Assembly (NCBI RefSeq): GCF_032062135.1
Contig: NC_092861.1
Span: 136,609,698 to 136,673,697, forward strand
Length of the DNA stretch: 64,000 nucleotides
Reading direction: 5' to 3'
DNA from: Pyxicephalus adspersus
Taxonomy: Eukaryota > Chordata > Amphibia > Anura > Pyxicephalidae
Numbering within the stretch: position 1 is the stretch's first letter; each line of letters begins with the position of its first letter. This document shows, in pieces, positions 34,640-45,748 of this stretch. The translations under genes were made by a program, and so were the position numbers. Under the pieces are notes generated by a model. That model worked only from the letters and a program-made list of their open reading frames with translations. It was not told where the DNA came from and did no database searches.

Positions 34640-36090
34640 ATAAAAATCTAAATGAAGTTAGAATTATTATAACAAATAAAAACAGTTAAAAATAGATAAA
34701 GATTGGTACATAACGTTATTTAATAATATGCTCCATCCCCTTCTATTCTAGGGGCAGCAGTTCAAAAGAAATAAAGACTTAACTTATAGGAAGCCACCAA
34801 CTTTCCTGTTCTAAACTTTTGCACATTTCCAATAAAAAATCCCATTTATTTCTAGGAAAGAGGATACATTAATGCATAATTAATGCATAAAGTTGGATTT
34901 TCTCTATGTATAAACCGAAAATGAAGGCGAGTTGTGGCTATGCTTCACAGTGTAGGTCAGGGGTATTGAGAGGTGACCATATCAATTTAGGTAGAATGCC
35001 TGGTTGGAGGGCGTAACCTCATTGCCTTGAAATTGCGCAAAATAGCTTTGTAAAGGAAGAGGAGGCATATCCCCTTTCCAGCAGAACGCTACTTCAAGCT
35101 TTGTGCTTTCCATCAATGCTATCCAACAACCCAATATTGACCATCTTGGTTCCCCTATATGACTTTAGGACACAATAATGATTTCATAGGTCATTTGTGA
35201 GGATGGCATGCTTACTGACATTATCTAGCCATAAGATCCGGGGCCATTGAAGCATTTAACCACAGTAAGTCCTTTATGTATAATGCATCGAGAGAATCAG
35301 ATGCTAACTATAATTCTTCTACCATTAGAAAATAGAAGAACAGATGAGATTGTTTGTTATGGGTAACCCATACACTCCCCTCCCCATCAGACCGCATACA
35401 CATTATAATGAATGGACAAAACCATCAGTGAGGCTCTGGAGAGGAATGACTTAAGACTTCACACATGCAAATGTGGCTTACTGCATTTACAACTACTACA
35501 AATCAACTTCTTTTAGTTTAAATACATCTAGCAATTACTATCCCAATGGAAAAAGAATACTCTGATTTGTGAGATAGCCCTGTGGCTGGGAACAGATGAT
35601 ATACTGACAAAGCCTTTATCAGATGAGTCAATGCTGATGATGACAGTGTCCGTTCTATGATTCAGCTCACCAATAATTACATTACTACCTGACAAAGAGG
35701 TTGTGTATTTCCTCAGTGCTATTAATATAAACCATCCACACGAGGAGGAAGCTAGGTCTGTAACACCAACTTCATATCCTGCTCCTTCCTTTTATAAAGG
35801 AAAAGGCAAAATAGGGTATTCTGCTGATATTTTTCTACAAGTGTATTAAAGTGCAAAAAACATTGGGGTGAAGAACCATCAAATGCATGTCAGATGTATG
35901 AAATCGGTAGTTGTGCCACACTTACAGTAAAAGGTATCACTGCACATGAAATAATTCTAGAGCTCTGCAAATTCCACATTGAAGCCATTTATACTGACAA
36001 TTATGGGGACTGTGGTTTTCTGCTGTTATAAGGGAGTTTGACATATTTGCAACATACCCATTCACTTGATATGACCTCACCCTTTACCTT
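34640..36090. other. Intergenic DNA with a possible conserved noncoding block
   Basis: No coding signal. The segment 35590-35740 is repeat-free and dense in transcription-factor-like words, including TGAGTCA at 35624-35630. Confidence 0.4.
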
Positions 36091-36099
36091 TTGGTATTA

Positions 36100-36392
36100 C
36101 AGGTAGTCCCCGGGTTTCATACAAAATAGGGACTGTAGATTTGTTCTTAAGTTGAATTTGTACGCAAGAGTTTGCAGAGTTTGTCTTGGCCATTAAAGAG
36201 TTACAAGAGGGTGCAGAAAGTGCTCACCCGCTAGGATCACCCACAACCTCAGCTGTGCTTAGCAAAAGTTTTCTTCTGCAAGTCATGCAAACCCCCCTCC
36301 AGCCTACTTCCTGCCCAGGAACTAGCACGGATGCCCCGTTTGTATCTAGGAGGCGTCCGTATGTTAGATGTCCTTTACCCGGGGACTACCTG
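36100..36392. mobile_element. Tigger/pogo-like MITE, internally deleted copy
   Basis: Termini CAGGTAGTCCCCGGGT and (reverse) CAGGTAGTCCCCGGGT are perfect inverted repeats flanked by TA at both ends. It shares ttacaagagggtgcagaaag and ggatcacccacaacctcagc with 37672-38167. TA duplication and termini beginning CAGGTAGTCC are in the style of Tigger/pogo elements; exact family not verified. Confidence 0.78.
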
Positions 36393-36889
36393 TATACAGT
36401 TGGGGATTATATTGTTCACTAACATTTATTGTGTATTTTCTAGAAACATGTGTCGATACAGACACAAACTGTGCTAGAAAACAATGTAATAGTGTGGTGA
36501 TATTATTACTAAACTAATTATTAATACTAAATTAATTGTATTTTTTACTGTAAATATGAGAATAATAAACGATTGTGATATTATCCTAATAATAAAATTG
36601 CAACAGATATTATTCAATTCTACATGGATTTGCATTCAGAAAATGTGTTAGGAAAAGTGTGTTTTTATGCACAAAGTAAAAAAGTGCAAAATAAAAAAAT
36701 GAGTTATCCTTTTTTCTCCAAAAATAAACTTAACTGATTAATGTAACAACTTAAAAAAATTGATGTGGAATTGAGATTTTCATTTCCTTGATGTTCACAT
36801 AAATCCAGTAAATACCGCATACCATTTAAACAACCCTGTCCACAGGGTTTCACTGGAGATCATGTGTTTTCACCCTTTAAGGTTAACAT

Positions 36890-37084
36890 ATTGGGCCTGA
36901 TTTATTAAAGTTCTCCAAGACTGGAGAAGATACACTTGATGATCCAGCAAACCTGGAATGGATTTCCTATAATTTGATATTTGTTAGTAAATGTATTCAG
37001 TCCTGGTTTCGTGGATCACCCAGGTTTACTGATGAAAGTGTATCCTCTCCCGTCCGTAGAGAGCTTTAATAAATCAGGCCCAAT
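36890..37084. mobile_element. Foldback MITE, well preserved copy
   Basis: Almost symmetric from ATTGGGCCTGATTTATTAAA at the left to its reverse complement (tttaataaatcaggcccaat) at the right. Confidence 0.9.
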
Positions 37085-37671
37085 GGAGCAACTGGCAACA
37101 GGTAAAATATATATGTTACAGGGGGACTCAGAATAATAAATAATACTGTGTTAATATTATGGGCAGTCTGAAGTTTTAATGTCATTTTGCTCATAGTTTT
37201 ATTTTGGACACAAGGCAGAATAAGTAAGAAAGAAATCAGGATGTTTTGCTGAACATTTGTAAACTTTGGAGGGATAATATACTGTAATTTGCTGTACAGG
37301 TAAGAAATATTAACTACTATTGCTGTAGAAGATCTTAAACTACCAGTACTCTAGTAATTCAGAAATGTACTGTACTTCCTTACTGTAGAAATACTTCATT
37401 AGGAAAAATTACAGATGATATTCATGTGATGTAAAGGTACATTATGCGGCAAGAACATGTGATGAGGTTACCCTGCCAGAGAGGCAGTCCATGAAATCCA
37501 GAATAAAGGGTGAGTTTACCCCTTATTAAGAAAGGACCATCACGAGGAGGATGAGGACTTTTCAAACCTGGAAATATAAAAAAGGATTTATAATATTACA
37601 ATAATACAATGGCTTATAGATATTGGACTTGGTAAAATGGCTTGAATCAACTAAAGCTGATATTACAGATA

Positions 37672-38167
37672 CAGGTAGTCCCCAGGTTACGTACGAGATT
37701 GGGACTGTAGGTTTGTTTTTAAGTAGAATTCGTATGTAAGTCAGAACAGGTACATTATTTAAATAAATGCAATTAGGACAGATGTTTGTCTCAACATATT
37801 ATTAGGTAGCATGGAGTCAGTTACTGTATAAAATCCTCACTGTGAGCTAATCACAAACAAAGGAAAAAAAAAACTTCATGGAGCCAAGACATTCATTAAC
37901 TTCTGGAGCAAGCTGTGCTTTGATATGAAAAAAGAAACAACTGCAAAGTTTGTCTTGGTCTATAAAGAGTTACAAAAGGCTGCAGAAAGAGCTTAACCCC
38001 CTAAGATCACCCACAACCTCAACTGTGTTCAGCAAAAGATTTCTTCTGCAAGTCATGCAAACCGCTCCCCTCCACCCTTCAAGCCTCCATTTTGAACAAA
38101 GCGAGCAGGGAAGCCCGTATCTAGGAGGCGTCCGTATGTCGGATGTCCTTAACTCTGGGACTACCTA
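37672..38167. mobile_element. Tigger/pogo-like MITE, longer copy
   Basis: Termini CAGGTAGTCCCCAGGT and (reverse) TAGGTAGTCCCAGAGT with TA on both sides. Shows about 200 bp absent from the 36100 copy. The open frame at 37950-38240 is shared in part with the other copy and is not a transposase. Confidence 0.78.
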
Positions 38168-38169
38168 TA

Positions 38170-39570
38170 TGGGTTATGGTGATAGATCTCCCAGAACCTC
38201 CAGAAGTAAAGTTATAGCCTTTGATCTGTGCGCAGACTAACTAATTTTGCTAAAACAAAAATCTTCACAGTTCAGATGATATTATTACCCAGCATGAAAA
38301 CCTACCAGTTACATCGGAGCTATAAAGAGGGGATTGCAGAGACCCATCACCTTGCACACAGATAGCCGGCTGGGCAGACCAGTCTCTTCAACATTAAATG
38401 TCACAGAATAAGAATTTGCAGGAATGATTGGCTACAATTTTGTCATCTTTAGAAAGACTCAGTGTTGTAAGTACTGTATGCATGGCCAAGTTTAAATGAA
38501 TGAGAAGCATCATATCCGTCACTCGCTTCATATCCAGCACTGACATCTTTACCTGGTCTTCTTCCGTGTCTTGGTCTTGATTGGCCAGGCACCCATGTGC
38601 ATTCATTACTGACACCTAGGTATGCCAGGATCATACACAGATCTGTGCAATCAAAGATTGTGAACAAGTAGTTAAGCTTTCTTTATTACAGAAGAGATAT
38701 TACCTACCACTTCTGTAATTACCATTAGCAACAGAACATTTAGATTTTTTTTCTTTAATCTTAAGGATTAGTTTAAAAGGGATTAACTTTAGATGACCCC
38801 ATTACCCATTAAGGGCAGCTACCAACCTTTATTATGTAGTCCAGGTTGGCAATGCCCAGCCCTTGCAGGGAGATGTCTTATTCACATCTTACTTCTCCTG
38901 TACCTGCACACATTCTTTTGGTTGTTCTGTACTTGTCGTGGCCCCAAGTCAAGGAAAGTGTAGCCACGGGAATGATTGTATCATAAAGTGGCAGGCACAC
39001 CAAGCTGAAGATTCATTCGGCTGGGATTTGCTGCAAAGTGGGGGCATTAAGAAAACACAAGTTAAATTTTAAAATGGTTCCCTTTCCAGGGATATTTGCT
39101 GACATGTAATGCACCAGGTTTTGGCTAGACTGACACTTTTTTTAAAGTTCGTATTTAGCTTCCCTAAAGGGTAACATTGTGACCTGTCTTCTCCCTATAC
39201 CCTTACTAATTGAATCCAATATCCATAAGATCCAGTCTTACATATGCTGCACATGCACAATGTATAACAAATTGATTTTCTGCATAGTAAACTTGTGAGA
39301 GTTTACAAATTTAATATATGGAATAGACGTCATGTAGAATTAAATGCAAATGCTAACATGAGCCACAAATTTTCAACTCTAGTAAGTCAAAACAAGTTAT
39401 ATGAATTCTCTATTCCCAAATCATTATTTTGTCTGCAGGGTTAGTGGGCCGGATTTATTAAAGCTCCCCAGGCTCTTTAAACTGTCCTGTCCACGGAGTG
39501 ACAACAATGGATATGTGGTTACACTGCAGATCACACTGTGTTGTCACCCTATTATAAGAAGGGTAACATA
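38170..39570. other. Intergenic DNA, no gene seen
   Basis: No exon recognised. 39448-39480 holds a stub of the foldback family (ggccggatttattaaagc). Confidence 0.4.
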
Positions 39571-39574
39571 CCTA

Positions 39575-40007
39575 GCCTGATTTATTAAAGCTCTCCAACA
39601 CTGGAGAAGATACATTTTCATCAGTTAAACTGGGTGATCCAGCAAACCTGGGGATGGATTTCTTAACCCCTCTGACGGTATTCCCAAGTGTGGCTAAGGG
39701 TAAAAAAAAGCGGTAACCCTGAGCCACAATCGGGGTGGCTTAAAAACATAAAGATAAGCCAGTTACCTGGTCCCATTGCGCCCTCCGGCATCCTGCTTGT
39801 CCATGCCTGTCCCTGGGCCACGTCCTCTACCTCTGATCTTCAGCCGGCGAGTGCACTGATGTTCCCCGGGAGTTCCCAGTGACGTTGGTGCATGCGTCAG
39901 TGCGTGCGGGAGGCGCAGTGGGAAATTCAAATAATTTTTATTGGAGTCAATACAAAATAACTGTATTAAATCCAATACAAAGTAATCATTATATATATAT
40001 ATAAATA

Positions 40008-40046
<39 letters not shown>

Positions 40047-40363
40047 CATGCTACTTGTTTTACAGGTTTTTTTTTAATTTAAAGTTTATTATTAAATTTA
40101 TTAACTATTGGACATATTTCGGTGAGTTATGCCTAAGAGTTATAGGCCTACAATGTAAAATAAATTTACATGGAAAAAATGTACTGCTTTTGTGTAAAAA
40201 TATTGACATATTTAGAACGCCAGGGGGGCTAAAAGTCATTTGGTATTTGTTAGCAAATGTTTTCAGTCCTGGACCAGATCCATTCCAGGGTTGCTGGATC
40301 ACCCAGCTTCACTGATGAAAATGTTTCCTCTCCAGGCTTGGAGAGCTTTAATAAATCAGGGCC
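39575..40363. mobile_element. Foldback MITE split by a piggyBac-like insertion
   Basis: Left half 39575-39662 ends at ggggatggatttc and the right half resumes at 40233 with aagtcatttggtatttg. In uninterrupted copies these join through TTAAA-type sequence, supplying the TTAA target. Confidence 0.85.
39667..40228. mobile_element. piggyBac-like non-autonomous element nested in the foldback MITE
   Basis: Flanked by TTAA (39663-39666) and CTAA (40229-40232). Left end ccctctgacggtattccc and right end gccaggggggc are diverged inverted termini. Internal blocks match the element at 40436-40962 (gtgacgttggtgc, gtcaatacaaaataactgta). Contains a (TA)n tract at 39993-40040. Confidence 0.75.
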
Positions 40364-40435
40364 ATTGAGTCTACCACAATGCTCTGTTCACACCTTTCCC
40401 ACTGATAAAATATCACACAAATTTATTAGTATTAA

Positions 40436-40962
40436 CCTCCCTAGCGGTAACCCTGAGTGTGACTCGGGGTAGAAAAAAGTTGCTGAAAGCGGCAACCCAG
40501 AGTCACACTCGGGGTAGGTAAACATATAGGAAATAATAGTAAATACAGCCTTACCTGATCCGCCGCGATTTCCATCTCCTTTCTTCTTCCTCCGGCGTCT
40601 TCTGCGGTGAGTCACCGGGGGAGTACCCAGTGACGTCGGTGCGTTTGTACGTTGCACTTAATACAAAATACCTGTATTGATTGCAATACATTGGATTTAT
40701 ATGTGTAAAAGCAGTACATTGTATTTCATGAACATTTATTTACAGTATAATATATTAGTATGAGTATAATATTTATTTTTTTTTTTAAATAAAAAAAATA
40801 AAAACTATATATATATATATATTTTTAATTTTGTATTTTGACATGATTTTGTGTTTCAAACTTTTTTATACTAATATATTATACTGTAAAATACATTTTC
40901 ATGAAAAACAATGTACCGCTTTTAGACATATAAAACCGGAAAGAAATGAACTTTTAGGGAGG
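40436..40962. mobile_element. piggyBac-like non-autonomous element with TTAA TSD
   Basis: Termini CCTCCCTAGCGGTAACCC and (reverse) CCTCCCTAAAAGTTC, with TTAA at 40432-40435 and 40963-40966. A subterminal palindrome is formed by ccctgagtgtgactcgggg and cagagtcacactcgggg. Same family at 39667-40228 and 54890-55247. Confidence 0.88.
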
Positions 40963-40969
40963 TTAATAT

Positions 40970-41770
40970 GACATAGCTGTCTAGGACAATTTGTATCTGG
41001 GTCGACACATTTTGGCTGCTTGAACCTGAAAAATCATTGGAAATGGAGGCAGTATAATTGAAAGAACGCCCGAAGGGGGGAAGTGCATGTATCTATTTTG
41101 CAGCGCTGCACAGGGGTGTTGATAAGAGTTTTCCCTTGTGTCCCCTATGGTGTCACTTTTTTTGCACATCTTAGCCTGCATGTAAAGAAAGTGACAAAAT
41201 ATAAAACAAGGCTTGTGAAAAAAAAATAGAGCTAATATACTAAAAGCTTTGATTACATGTATTAGCCAAGTTCAGCCACCAGAATACAATATTTTTTGCA
41301 ATAGTTGTCTGTTAACCACCTGCTAGGAGGCAATTGCGTCAGCAGGAATAATGCATTGCATTAAAAAACAACAAGTTACATTTCTTATAAATAAAAGCAA
41401 TTAAAATCTCATGTGTGGGCCTTGAGGGCCAGAGTTGAGCACCTCTGCCCTGATTTATGAGATTCAGTATTTTCCATTCTCCCAACAGATGAGCAATTAC
41501 TATATTCACTCCAGTGATTCACCAGTGATAACCATCAGACAGACCATGCAGGGGCTGTGCCATGTGTTTAATGCACATTATGTGCACATTAACTGCAGAA
41601 ACTGTGAAAGGCTGAAATTAACGAGAGACCATATGCATGGTCAGGCTGATCAGGATGAATGGCATAGTTAACCTGTTTATCAGGCATCTTACTACTAGAA
41701 GTCATCTGCATTGTAGCCCGAGGGAGCAAGAGCCAGACCATTGGAAAGGAATACACCAGTGTAACACTTG
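40970..41770. other. Upstream flank of the GTP cyclohydrolase gene
   Basis: A possible hAT right-end stub lies at 41420-41450 (ggccagagttgagcacctctg). The rest is unique and may hold distal promoter elements; none can be assigned confidently. Confidence 0.4.
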
Positions 41771-41777
41771 ACAGCTA

Positions 41778-41860
41778 TAACGTCATTCCCACTGCTCATG
41801 GATTGGCCGTGGTGCTTTGACTGGGTATAAATAGAAGGAGCATCCCTGGGATGAGTGCTA
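41778..41860 (+). promoter_or_regulatory. GTP cyclohydrolase proximal promoter: CRE-like site, inverted CCAAT, TATA box
   Basis: Three elements are ordered upstream of the start codon. TAACGTCA at 41778-41785 is TGACGTTA on the other strand, one change from a CRE. ATTGG at 41802-41806 is an inverted CCAAT box. TATAAATA lies at 41826-41833. Initiation would be expected about 25-30 bases past the TATA box, near 41853-41860, giving a 5' leader of roughly 80 bases. A CRE next to a CCAAT box is the arrangement described for the mammalian GCH1 proximal promoter (cAMP-responsive). There is no CpG island here, which fits tissue-restricted expression. Factor binding is inferred, not shown. Confidence 0.72.
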
Positions 41861-41940
41861 GTCTCCACAACCTGCCCAGAGTACCAGATCCATCACTGCC
41901 AAATATTGTAGTCCATCATCCGCTTGGGCTAATATCATGA
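41851..41940 (+). other. Possible upstream ORF overlapping the GTP cyclohydrolase start codon
   Basis: An ATG at 41851 opens a 29-codon frame whose TGA (41938-41940) overlaps the main ATG (41937-41939) in an ATGA arrangement. Whether it is in the mRNA depends on the exact start site, because the TATA box predicts initiation within a few bases of this ATG. No homology is recognised. Confidence 0.3.
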
Positions 41941-44900
41941 ACACACACATGAATGGAGAAGTCAACTGCCACTACATCACCAGCTACAACAATGGCACCA
42001 CATTGGACATGAAAAAAGCTCTGATACAGCAAAATTTGAGCCAGTGTAAAAACGAGCAGAATGATCAGGAGAAGCTGGCAGTTTTAGAAGGTGCCTACAC
42101 CACCATCCTCCGAGAGCTGGGCGAAAACCCTGAAAGAGAAGGACTGCTGAAGACACCATTGAGAGCTGCCAAAGCCATGGAGTATTTTACCAAAGGATAC
42201 CATGAATCTTTACATGGTAAGTCCACCTGGAAGCCTGGGGTAAAAAATAACGCTCAACCTTTTAGGATGTGAAAGCGGGACAGCTTTTAGCACAAAGCTA
42301 TGGACATGTATCTGACACCCCATCCCAAGCCACATGGGCTATGCACTATAAAAAAACACAAAATTGATTAAACTAGTTTTTAACACTACATTTCATTTAT
42401 ACTAACATTTTAAAAGAACATGTTCACTCATCTAAATTTAGTTTCCAGCTATGACCCCACTTGCTCTAGAGTCTAACCTCTGTATTCACAATATAGAAAT
42501 ATGTTTAAATTGTGGGGTGGGGTGATACGTGTACACAAACTTTACCATTAGAAATCCTTGGGGATCTAAAAAGCAAACAAGTGATTTAAAGTGTAACAAA
42601 GATGAGGTTTTGTCACAATTGTCAGGGTATTGCTGTTTGCTGTGTCCATGTAACATTTGAGATTTTGGGACTTGATCAGTATATCTGTTCCTGGGTAGTT
42701 ACTACTACACAAGTGCTGCATCATACCAGACTGCATGGTGCATCTGCAAACCTACCTGGTTAGAAAAATATAGGTTACAAATGGTGAATTGTTTTGCGCT
42801 AGCAAGTTTTGAAACTAACACCAGGTATGCACATGCTTGGTTCAAGTTACCGACTCACTAAGTGGAGTGTAGATTAGAATGTAAGCCCTGGAGCAATAGG
42901 TCAAATCTGAACTTATTTGGTCTAGCAACTTTTGCCTCTTTGAATTGTTGTGCTCGGTATATCATCATTGCACTTTATATTGCATTCGTATTAGAAAAGA
43001 ATTTACAGTTTTGCTTCTTTACTTTTAAAGAAGCACCTAAAATGAACCAACAACTTGTCCATTCTTGACAAAGAAACATGTTTAATTTTGTCAATAAAGT
43101 AGAGGGTATTTGCCTACTTGTGCCTATTGCCTGGCCTAAGCTCCATCCACTGTAATCACAGATGGTGTGCATAGAGTAAATTTCAACTTGCTTGACAAGT
43201 ATAAACCTTGCTAGAGGTCTCTGTCAGGTTAGATTAGAGTAGTAGAGACATAGGTGGAAGGTATACATGCTGCTTATACTCCAATAAGCTTGCTACTTTG
43301 CCTGCATATTCACTTTTAGCATAAAACATCACAAAAACTTTGTCCTACCTACCATTCCTATAGAAGCTTCTATCCTGGCTTCTTCTTTTAATGATGACAC
43401 GGGTTGTGCTGAAGGCTGATGTTCCAGCTGATCAGGCTTTGCCTGTGCACTTATCCTTAGGCATGGACCATGTGATCTTCCCTTTTAGACATTACTTTTT
43501 GTAGGTCAAGGATGAAAATGAGAACATTCTTATCAGTACCTAAAGCTTTAGGGCAACAGGAAGAAAGAAGGTATTGTGAAGGCTATTATCAGATAAATGA
43601 TTTCTTGTAAAGATGGTGGTTTTCTGCACCACAGTTACCATTTGCAGTACACACTGGTTTCCTAAAACTGCTGTGGTCCAGCCAGGTGCATGTTACTAAA
43701 ATACCATGCAGAGAAGTCATTAACAGGGGGACCGTGATTAATGGAATCTTGGTACTGTGTGTATGGGGGAGGCATTTAGAGGTGCCACAGTCATGCATAC
43801 ATGGTCATTATGACGTAGTACCACTGCATAGGTTTCCCTGCATAGGTCTGTGTAGGGGTATTTGTAAAACCTCTTTGTATGGTGTAACATCTCACAGTTT
43901 CTCTTTATTGTGCAATGTCTCTACCTTAGCATAGACTCTCTATACCAGTGGTCGCCAACCTTTTTGGAATGACGGACCACATTTACGGACTCCGGACCAC
44001 GCATGTGTGGGGAGCCAGGTGTCACTTGTAAAAAACTTCCCCTTTAGTGATGTCATGATGCCAGAACCCGCTCACTCTTCATCGAAACAACCCGCCCACC
44101 TCCCTGAGCCTGCGATGTCTCCGGGAGACGTGCGGCCAGAGCTGTGGACCACCAACATTTTCTTGTGGACCACCACCTGGCGACCGCTGCTCTATACTAC
44201 ACTTTGTGGCCTTCCTTCTCTATACTGCAGTCTCTCTGGCAGTCTCTGTGTATGCCGCCATATTTCTGCTATTCTATCTCTATAGGTCTCTTTTTCTTAT
44301 AGTATGTTGCAGTCTGGCAATCTCTCTATATGTCACAGTTTCTAGCAGTTTACAGGTTCTAACAGTCTCTTCCTATGGAGTAGACTCTCTGTATAGCCTC
44401 ATCAAAGGCAGTATCATTATAATGCACATTCTCTGACTTTCCCTAATGTGTTGCACTCCTATGCCTCTTCATAGCATAGTCCTAGGCAATAGCCCTGTTT
44501 GGTGCTAATACTGGCAGCCTCCCAGTCTATCTACATGGTGCAATCTCTTGCAGTATTTTGCAGTTTCTGACAGTCCCTTAATATGGAGCACTGGCATCCT
44601 TTGTTAGCGCTCTGTGTGGCTCTGGAAGTCCCTTTTATAGCCCTTTAGAAGTATAACTATATGGTACAGGCTTTGGCATCCTATGATTGTGTGCAATCTC
44701 TGGTCTCTTTATACAGCAGTCTTTTGCAAACACTCTTTGTGGTGCTGTCACCAGAAGCCAAAATAATTCTTGGAGTTTTAGTCTCTTTGTGTAATGCTTT
44801 CTCTTGCTATCTCAAAATAGTAAGCATGCTCTTCCAGCTCTGACATATACCATATACTCTGCAATGCTCTGGGGTGTAGTCGTAAAAAAAAGAAGAGGGG

Positions 44901-45703
44901 GCATGGTAATAGTGAAGGCTATGCTTGGCAGGCACGCAGGGAGAGCTTATACGGGGGTCTGGGGACATTCCCAGAAAAAAGTGAGGGCGCTGTGCCCACA
45001 CCTGCCCGCCCCACCACACCCCTGGACAGGCTCCTTCTGTTCTGCAGTCTCTATAACATTCTGCATGGCACAGTCTGTGGCAATCCCCCTGTAAGTCACA
45101 GTCTCTAAATCCTTTTATATGTCACAGTTTCCAGCTATCTATTTGAAGATAGCAGCCTTTGGAAGTCTTTCTGTACCAAGCGCAGTCTGTCTGTAACTTG
45201 CCCAATCTCATGTAATATGACAGTGGTAAAAGTTTGCCTTGGGTAAGTAGGGACAGATTTCCATCATGTAGGACCAAAGTGACATCTCTCTGCTAGGGTC
45301 AGAAAACATTTTATACCAGTAAAAGCCACCATTTTTTGCACGTCACCTGTGCAGAATGGTAATGCCAACTCTGCAGGTAGGGTTCCAGGTATAAGTTTCC
45401 TGGCCAGTTCAGGTAAGGGTAGAGGGGCATTATGAAGTAGGAAATGATTCATGCACAGGGTTTTATGGTCAGGTCAGATTCCAATCTGCCTTATCCACAC
45501 CAACCATACCAGGTTTCACATTGCTGCACTCAGATAAGCTTTAAGTAATACAAAATATCTATCAAGAGGGCATCCTCTTCTACAATCAGTGTCTGCCTAT
45601 CCTACACTTTTCACTTTTTAAAAGCCAGCACCAATGATCAGCCATCAGACCAAGAAACAGTTGTGAATTTACTCTGAACTCTGTGATAGCCTTTGGCTAA
45701 TCT

Positions 45704-45748
<45 letters not shown>

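Noticed and set aside
36186..36422. Open frame shared by two loci (36.2 and 38.0 kb) as a possible small gene family
   Set aside because: The sharing is explained by both lying in copies of the same TA-flanked MITE, and the frames diverge in their ends.
42217..42272. Extension of the first GTP cyclohydrolase exon to an in-frame stop at 42272
   Set aside because: The added residues have no similarity to the family, and a perfect gtaagt donor plus matching exon 2 phase explains the end at 42216.
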